From contig JACRLO010000037.1 in the NCBI GenBank assembly GCA_016235245.1, positions 1-44,135 of the forward strand: DNA of 44,135 nt, read 5' to 3'. This document shows positions 38,424 to 44,135 of the stretch, piece by piece. This stretch comes from Nitrospirota bacterium. Lineage in GTDB: Bacteria > Nitrospirota > Thermodesulfovibrionia > Thermodesulfovibrionales > UBA6898. The position numbers were made by a program, and so were the translations under genes. How positions within the stretch are numbered: position 1 is the first letter of the stretch; the number at the start of each line of letters is the position of its first letter. Below the pieces are notes generated by a model that did no database searches, was not told the origin of the DNA, and saw nothing but the letters and a program-made list of their open reading frames with translations.

Positions 38424-39401
38424 ATGAAATGTAGCAGAACGCTTCCTGCCGGATTTGCAGGAGTTCTGGTCTGTGCCGTGTTAGTTCTGTGTGGGGGCCG
38501 AACTGCCGTTGCTTTTGCTGAAACTGACCAGCCTCTTGCGGTAATTGGCAGCGTAAAAGTGACAGAGAAGGACTTTAGGTCCGAAATGGACAGAGGCGGA
38601 TACGGTCTTTCGGGCAGGTTTGAACGACCTGAACAGAGAGAGGCCCTGCTTGAGGACATGGTAAGATCTGAAGTGCTTTATGCCACGGCCATAAAGGATG
38701 GATATGACAGGAGGCCTGTGGTGCTCGATGCGCTTAAGCGGATCATTATCAATCATTACCGACAGGATCATCTTGATCGGGAGCTATCAAAAATTACGGT
38801 AACGGAAGATGAGATTCGTGCGTTTTACAATGAACAAGCCAGTGAGTATTCCACTCCACAGATGGTGCGGGCTGCGGTCATTGAAATAGCTGTCCCGGCA
38901 AAAGCCTCTGATGAAAAGAGAGCAGAATTTCAAAAAAAAGCAGAAGATGCAAGGGCAGATGCTCTGAGCATTGATCCTGCTGTTCTTTCTTTCGGATCGG
39001 TTGCGGTTAAATATTCGGATGACCAGGTAGGCCGTTACCGGGGCGGCGACACAGGGCTCATGAAACGGGCGGATGCGGTTGCCAGATGGGGAAAAGAGAT
39101 TGCTGACGCCATATTTTCCATTACGGATCCCGGGCAGATCAGTCCGGTGATCGTTTCTCCAGCAGGGTTTTACGTTGTGAAATTGATGGAGAGAAAAGAA
39201 AGTGTCCGTCGTCCCCTTGCAGAGGTAAATGAGATCATACGCAGCAGGCTTTTCTTCGAAAAGAAGGTGCAGAAAGAGAAGGAATTCTACGGGAAACTCT
39301 CTGCCGCACTGAACGTGGAGATAAACAGAGATCTTCTTGGCAAGATACCGCTGCCGGCAGGAGGACCCAGATTCGCTCCTCCTGCATTGCCGAGACAATA
39401 A
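38424..39401 (+). CDS. Secreted parvulin/SurA-like peptidyl-prolyl isomerase or chaperone
   Basis: A 325-residue periplasmic protein with a signal peptide (about 1-32, ending AVAFA). A SurA/PrsA-type helical N-terminal chaperone region (35-125) has AVIGSVKVTEKDF and REALLEDMVRSEVLY. A parvulin domain (about 140-275) has GRYRGGDTGLM, AIFSITDPGQISPVI and GFYVVKL. The first parvulin His motif is replaced (RAAVIEIAV), so isomerase activity may be weak and the protein may act mainly as a chaperone. The C-terminus is Pro-rich. First gene of the surface island; it probably assists export or folding of the proteins encoded behind it. Confidence 0.88.
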   Translation: MKCSRTLPAGFAGVLVCAVLVLCGGRTAVAFAETDQPLAVIGSVKVTEKDFRSEMDRGGYGLSGRFERPEQREALLEDMVRSEVLYATAIKDGYDRRPVVLDALKRIIINHYRQDHLDRELSKITVTEDEIRAFYNEQASEYSTPQMVRAAVIEIAVPAKASDEKRAEFQKKAEDARADALSIDPAVLSFGSVAVKYSDDQVGRYRGGDTGLMKRADAVARWGKEIADAIFSITDPGQISPVIVSPAGFYVVKLMERKESVRRPLAEVNEIIRSRLFFEKKVQKEKEFYGKLSAALNVEINRDLLGKIPLPAGGPRFAPPALPRQ

Positions 39402-39410
39402 GGAGAAATT

Positions 39411-40435
39411 ATGGCGTATGATCCACGGAAATATTTACGTCCCTGGTTTACCGGGGCGGCTTGTAAAGGAGATACTGTGAAGAAGAATATTATTGCCCGC
39501 ACGAAGGAATTACTGGTATCCGTAGTCTTTATTCTGCTGATCACTTCTGCCTCAGTGCATGCCGGTCCGGTGGTGACACAGACATTTAACCTGCATCCGG
39601 GCTGGAATGCGATATTCCTTGAGGTTCAGCCTGAGCAAAAAGATATGGAGATCCTTTTGCAGTTCAGGACCCGAGTGAAAGACTGCTCGGAGTGCAGGGC
39701 TAGCATGTCTATTTCCCAAAGTCCAGAGGGGAAGAGAATCAATTAAGCAACCTCTTTGCCCTTCAGGTTAACCGTGCATATCTCATAGAAATACAGGGGA
39801 CCAATACTGTCACCTGGAATGTGACCGGACGGCCATCGCTCAATCGTCAGGCATGGGAACCGAATTCCTTTAATCTTACAGGATTTTCCGTTAACGGACA
39901 GAGCAGTCCATCATTTGCAGATTTCTTCAGTGGCTCCACCGCCCATGCCGGACAGGCTATTTATCGCCTCAGCGATGCCGGTGTCTGGGAAATTCTCCAG
40001 AACCCTGCTGCTATGCAGATGCGCTCCGGAGAGGCCTTCTGGATTTATACCGAGGGCGCTTCAGCATATTCCGGCCCTATCACAGTCCGTACTGATTTTG
40101 GTGACGGACTTGATTTCCATAAAATACTCATGGAGAACAAGCTCTGGATAAAGAACGTTTCTTCCTCTGCAAGGACTGTTACGGTCAAGTTTATTCCCAT
40201 GGAGAATCCCGTGCCTCTCGTAAAGTTTTCGGTAGGACCTAAGGGCGGAATTACGTGGCCTTCTTTTGATGCAGACGAGACTTTCACTGTCACTGCAGGC
40301 CAGGAGAAGTTTTACCGGTTCGGTCTTAAAAGGGCTGGTATATCAACTCCGCGAACTGAGTCGATGATCGAGATACTTGATGATATGGGGAGCAGATACC
40401 TTGTTCCAGTCAGCGCTGAGAAAGGCGGGTTTTAA
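39411..40435 (+). pseudogene. Secreted-protein gene broken by a frameshift and an in-frame TAG
   Basis: Frame 1 (39411-39746) encodes a signal peptide (SVVFILLITSASVHA) and QTFNLHPGWNAIFLEVQPEQ. The continuation is in another frame, from just after an AAAAA run (39637-39641). It reads RYGDPFAVQDPSERLLGVQG, then TAG at 39701-39703, then HVYFPKSRGEEN and SNLFALQVNRAYLIEIQGTN, and runs on to 40435 (ending RYLVPVSAEKGGF). One added A and a TGG in place of TAG would give a single secreted protein of about 320-340 residues. Two ribosome sites precede two in-frame starts, ATG 39411 (AAGGAG) and GTG 39477 (AAAGGAG). Two lesions favour a true pseudogene over one sequencing error. Function unknown; envelope or surface location inferred. 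Confidence 0.75.
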
Positions 40436-40493
40436 GATGGCAGAAGATAATAGTGTTCAAAATTGCAATACGGTACAAGGGGGAAGATTACCC

Positions 40494-41363
40494 ATGAAGG
40501 TCTTCAGTTATATGTTTCTAATGGTCTGTATCTGTATGCTGAGTGCTGCCGGAATAGTTCATGCCGCACCTTCTTATACCGGCCTGTGGGTTGGCAGCGT
40601 GTCTGTTGATAAGGTTTCTGAGTCCCAGATTCCGTCAAATAACGCCTTTACGGATCCAACACCGGTTTCTTCTCCGTTTAATTTCCGGATACTGCTGCAT
40701 GTGGATTCCGCAGGAAATACACGGCTCATAAAGGATGTGATTCAGATGTGGAAGTCCGGATCCCCCGGTCATTATGCACTTGTTACTGACGATTCGCTTA
40801 TCCCTGCTAATTTTGTATGTGACAATCTGGCTGATACGGAGTTTTGCCACCGGATCAGTACTGCAGCGTATGACTTTGACGGTCTGCACCTGAGCATGAT
40901 CGGCACGTTTTCCCTTGGCGGTCTGCTCACTGGCCAACTAATACTTACTCCTGAGAATCCGACAAATCCTTTCCTGCACCGGTTTAATCCTGAGCATGAC
41001 AATTTGACTGAGGAATTTAAACCTCTCAAAAACGTTGCGGTCTTTGATGCCGATGGCAATGAGGCAAAGAGGGTCTGTTCATTGACTCTGCCAAGAAGAA
41101 GCTGCACGGTAGATGCAGACTGCCCTGCCGGAGAAATATGCGCGGTAAACACCCCTATTCTTGAGGTCTATCGGGTCACCAGAGACATGACCCTGACATT
41201 CAGCACTGACCCGAACGGCTCGAATGCATCACCTGCCTGGGGCAGCAGCCTGATGGGGGGCATCTATCAGGAGACGCTTAAAGGTCTGCACAAAAATACC
41301 ATATATGTGTCCGGCACCTTCCGGCTGCAGAGGGTGACCGATATAGGGGAGTTAAACCAATGA
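40494..41363 (+). CDS. Secreted protein of unknown function with DXDCPXGXXC motif
   Basis: A 289-residue exported protein with a signal peptide MKVFSYMFLMVCICMLSAAG ending VHA, followed by YTGLWVGSVSVDKVSE. The body is beta-rich, with repeated phrases such as NFRILLHVDSAGNTRLIKDV. Near residue 215 is a small Cys module, RSCTVDADCPAGEICA, of a type common in secreted proteins of myxobacteria and related groups. An in-frame ATG at 40437 is possible, but ATG 40494 follows a GGGGGAAG site and gives a clean signal peptide. Its TGA overlaps the ATG of the next gene (ATGA), so the two are coupled. No enzyme motif seen. Confidence 0.8.
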   Translation: MKVFSYMFLMVCICMLSAAGIVHAAPSYTGLWVGSVSVDKVSESQIPSNNAFTDPTPVSSPFNFRILLHVDSAGNTRLIKDVIQMWKSGSPGHYALVTDDSLIPANFVCDNLADTEFCHRISTAAYDFDGLHLSMIGTFSLGGLLTGQLILTPENPTNPFLHRFNPEHDNLTEEFKPLKNVAVFDADGNEAKRVCSLTLPRRSCTVDADCPAGEICAVNTPILEVYRVTRDMTLTFSTDPNGSNASPAWGSSLMGGIYQETLKGLHKNTIYVSGTFRLQRVTDIGELNQ

Positions 41364-44135
41364 AAACATTCACCGGAAAAAAACAGTGTGAGATCATAAA
41401 ACAGGTGCTGACCAAGTCTTTGACTTTAATTGTTCTGCTATTTTCCTGTCTATTCTGGGTGAATGCAGGGCAGGCTCATGCAGATTCCGGATGGCCGCAG
41501 AGGGCTGGTGGTTCGCTGAATGACCAGGTCCTCGCAACCACAGTAGACAAGAATGGGAGTGTCTATGTGGCCGGCTATTTTACCGGCACCGCGACCATTG
41601 GGACAACAACTCTCCAGGCTCCGCCAAACGGCAGCTGTACAAACGGCTATTGCTCGGACATTTTTGTGGGGAAACTTGATGCAGGAGGCGGCTGGGACTG
41701 GGTCGTCAGTGCAGGCGGCATATGGGAAGACACTGCTGACGCCATTGCGGTTGACCATGAGGGCAATGTCTATATAACGGGAAAGTTCGGTGGGTCATCA
41801 AATTTCGGAAATTTTATTCTTAACTCGCAGGGGTTGCATGATGTTTTTGTTGCAAAGCTGGATACGAACGGGACCTGGCTCTGGGCGAAAAGCATCCCCG
41901 GGGACTGGCAGGGATATGGGACGGCTATAGGGGTCACTCCTATAGGGAGTAATCCAACCCGGGACATTGAAGTCTATGTTGCCGGGACATTTTCCGGAAA
42001 TCAGATATTTCAGATTTTAAACGACAATGGGACCATTACAACAAAGGAACTGAAAACTCTGAGTTATCTCTCTAACAAACCAAACAATCCTGATTTTGAT
42101 GTATTCATTGCAAAACTGACCAAGAACGGCGACTGGAAATGGGCGCTTTCAGGGGGCGGCACTTTCCCCGGCATAGAATGCCTGACCGGAAACTGGTGCT
42201 GCAACTCATCGAATGCATACTACAAGCACGATCACTCAGGCGCAGCGCCCTGGGCTTCCTATAATTATCATCATGCCTGTGAAATAGGGTATTGGGACTC
42301 CAACTGGGGTATGAGCGAAAACGAATGCAGGCACTGGTATGGACAAAACCCGACGCCGGCATATTCAGCCCCATTTTCTTTTTCCAGTTATCTCGATTTC
42401 GACACGGGGATCAGTAAGCCTGCAATTCCGGCAAACTACACTGAGGACCGTGCAGCGCAGTATCTGTATGGCCATAATGTCTGTTACCTGAGCGCTTCCG
42501 GATATCGTGATAGCGATGACCGGGCCACGGGTCTTGTGGTGAAATATGATGAGTCCGACTATACAACCCCCAAAACAACGGTCTATGTGACCGGATATTT
42601 TCAGGGAGGCAATTCGGACAGCAGCAGCACCTTTGACTTCAGTTTTTCTGATGGGGTAAATGTAAAAACGGCCATGACCTCAGGTATTGGCAACAAGGAC
42701 CTCTTTGTCCTGAAAATTTATGACCAGGGGCCTAACATGTTCGGCAATCCTGCCCCGACTCCGAACCCGTCGGTACGGTGGCTTATTGATTCTGCAAATA
42801 CCACCTCGACCGATTCAATATGGGCGAATGCCATTGCAATGGATTCTGACGGAGACCTGTATATTGCAGGCGGATACAAGAATTCCCCCAAGCTTGGGGC
42901 AACACAACTCAATGATACGACCGGCGGTATCAATGCCCCGGTACATGCCTTTGTCGCAAGACTCAACGGTGGGAGCAATGTTTCAGCAGATTGGCAATGG
43001 GCCAGGTCAGCAGGCCCTTCATCAACGGCAAACTCTGCCGAGGCATTCTCTCTGTCGGTCGATAAAATGGCATTGGCCGAACGGGGCGTTTATGCAACCG
43101 GCAATTTCAGGGGCAACCTCCAGCTGTTTGAAAATGGCAGTGTTATCAAGACGATATATGCAAAGGGTACTTCCCAGAACGATGCCTTTGTTTTGAAATA
43201 TTTGGCCAGCAGCGGCAGTCTGTCATGGGCTACGAGGGGTGGGTTGTATGATGATGAAAATGCCCGGGGCATTGTTGCTGATGGATCGGGCACGACCTTT
43301 GTTGCGGGCAGCTTCAGAACAGCCTCGAGTTTTATAGAAGGCTCGACCATGAATTTTGACGGCAGCAAGAGTCAGTATATCTTTGGTGAAGAATCTGTCA
43401 GTGATACCAGTTACTCTGTTGCATTCTGGTTCAAAACGAGCGATCAAAATGCCGGCATTCTTTCGATAACAAATGGTGCAAAGGTTGCAAACGGGGACAG
43501 AGACATCTGGCTCTCAAACGGCAATCTGAAGGCCAAGGTGTATAACGGAACAGAAGAGGTTATTCAGACTATCGGGACCAATTTTGCAGACGGTAATTGG
43601 CACTATGCCGTACATACCTTTGGCGGAACGGTGGCACAGAAACTCTATGTTGACGGGCTGGAACGGGCATCAGGAACAAAAACAAGCTCCACAAAAACAG
43701 TACATTCCGGGGTGACGATAGCCTTTGCAAGCAGTGTCAGCGGTACAAATTACTATACGGGTATGATCTCCGGTCTGGAGTTCGGGAATGTGCTGAGCGC
43801 ACTTGCGATAATGAATAATTATATAGACCCGAATAAAAAGCCGAACAATATATCCAGCGGCAAAATCCTCTTTTCAGATGGGAATGCCGATATTTTTCTC
43901 GCTAGCGTGAGTCAACTCGGACGCTGGAGGGAAAGCGAGATTTGGACTGTCGGACAAGAAGTCCCCATGCCTGACGGAGCAATTGCCGTGAAGCCGGAAT
44001 TCATGTCGCCTCCTGATGCAGAGAATAACTTTTTCTGGAGCGAGTACAGCAAAAAACTGTATTCCGTCTGGGGTGACAAGGGCGCAGTGATCAAATGGCG
44101 TGTCTCAGCTGACCTGCTAAACACCACACGGGTGC
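41360..44135 (+). CDS. Giant secreted propeller-LamG surface protein (3' end outside window)
   Basis: An uninterrupted frame of 925 codons to the window edge. Signal peptide about 1-41. Seven copies of a V/L-Y-V/I-A/T-G strand motif begin at residues 68, 137, 205, 408, 500, 577 and 647 (for example VYVAGYFTGT, VYITGKFGGS, LYIAGGYKNS). This matches one seven-bladed beta-propeller of the SBBP kind. Between copies 3 and 4 is an extra stretch of about 130 residues rich in Trp/Tyr/His with six Cys (274, 280, 281, 307, 323, 375). Residues 664-820 form a LamG/concanavalin-like domain (SYSVAFWFKTSDQ, then GNWHYAVHTFGG, then LYVDG). More sequence follows beyond the edge. Likely a cell-surface or extracellular adhesin; translationally coupled to the preceding gene. 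Confidence 0.88.
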   Translation, partial: MKTFTGKKQCEIIKQVLTKSLTLIVLLFSCLFWVNAGQAHADSGWPQRAGGSLNDQVLATTVDKNGSVYVAGYFTGTATIGTTTLQAPPNGSCTNGYCSDIFVGKLDAGGGWDWVVSAGGIWEDTADAIAVDHEGNVYITGKFGGSSNFGNFILNSQGLHDVFVAKLDTNGTWLWAKSIPGDWQGYGTAIGVTPIGSNPTRDIEVYVAGTFSGNQIFQILNDNGTITTKELKTLSYLSNKPNNPDFDVFIAKLTKNGDWKWALSGGGTFPGIECLTGNWCCNSSNAYYKHDHSGAAPWASYNYHHACEIGYWDSNWGMSENECRHWYGQNPTPAYSAPFSFSSYLDFDTGISKPAIPANYTEDRAAQYLYGHNVCYLSASGYRDSDDRATGLVVKYDESDYTTPKTTVYVTGYFQGGNSDSSSTFDFSFSDGVNVKTAMTSGIGNKDLFVLKIYDQGPNMFGNPAPTPNPSVRWLIDSANTTSTDSIWANAIAMDSDGDLYIAGGYKNSPKLGATQLNDTTGGINAPVHAFVARLNGGSNVSADWQWARSAGPSSTANSAEAFSLSVDKMALAERGVYATGNFRGNLQLFENGSVIKTIYAKGTSQNDAFVLKYLASSGSLSWATRGGLYDDENARGIVADGSGTTFVAGSFRTASSFIEGSTMNFDGSKSQYIFGEESVSDTSYSVAFWFKTSDQNAGILSITNGAKVANGDRDIWLSNGNLKAKVYNGTEEVIQTIGTNFADGNWHYAVHTFGGTVAQKLYVDGLERASGTKTSSTKTVHSGVTIAFASSVSGTNYYTGMISGLEFGNVLSALAIMNNYIDPNKKPNNISSGKILFSDGNADIFLASVSQLGRWRESEIWTVGQEVPMPDGAIAVKPEFMSPPDAENNFFWSEYSKKLYSVWGDKGAVIKWRVSADLLNTTRV

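Overview
The window looks like a chromosomal segment of a Gram-negative, probably anaerobic bacterium. Supporting features are a c-type cytochrome apparatus (a secreted triheme cytochrome and a haem-binding periplasmic sensor), an ADP-forming acetyl-CoA synthetase, MEP-pathway isoprenoid genes, TatA, and extensive c-di-GMP signalling. A Nitrospirota or Desulfobacterota-like host would fit, but that is inference from gene content; no taxonomic marker was searched. Genes are dense, often overlap at start/stop codons, and fall into clear operons. I see no IS element, prophage, CRISPR array, rRNA or tRNA.

Layout. 1-2.4 kb: a membrane-fusion (HlyD/RND-type) adaptor followed by a CobD/HisC-fold protein that seems to have lost its PLP lysine. 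2.4-4.35 kb (-): a membrane HD-GYP phosphodiesterase with a periplasmic CXXCH sensor. 4.5-9.7 kb (+): der, a YihY-family membrane protein, a 60-residue unknown, a FlhG/MinD-like ATPase, a PilZ protein and a PilZ-like/receiver protein, mostly joined by overlapping codons. 9.75-11.9 kb (-): a soluble histidine kinase and a receiver-TPR protein. 12-17.6 kb (-): the heat-shock operon hrcA-grpE-dnaK-dnaJ-rsmE behind a perfect CIRCE operator. 17.7-26.5 kb (-): a type III PLP decarboxylase, then ispA-dxs-tlyA plus a helical-repeat protein, then guaB-guaA. 26.8 kb (+): the triheme cytochrome with a strong terminator. 27.2-29.8 kb (-): ilvE and argS. 30-37.4 kb (+): a small unknown, rng/rne, tatA, ADP-forming acetyl-CoA synthetase, a BioD-like/DRTGG protein, a LOG-family protein and an RlmL-like methyltransferase, closed by a perfect inverted repeat. 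37.5-38 kb (-): a host-attachment-type protein.

38.2-44.1 kb (+) is the most accessory part: a secretion/surface island. A strong promoter drives a long structured leader ending in a possible SD-sequestering pseudoknot. It is followed by a parvulin-like periplasmic chaperone, a secreted-protein gene broken by a frameshift and an in-frame TAG, a secreted protein with a DXDCPXGXXC motif, and a giant secreted protein running off the window. The giant protein has seven propeller-like repeats, a six-cysteine insert and a LamG-like domain. The chaperone is placed to help export or fold the surface proteins behind it.

Most likely under-described items: the apparently PLP-dead aminotransferase-fold protein, the YihY/60-residue/MinD-like/PilZ module, the structured leader, and the propeller-LamG surface protein with its Cys-rich insert.
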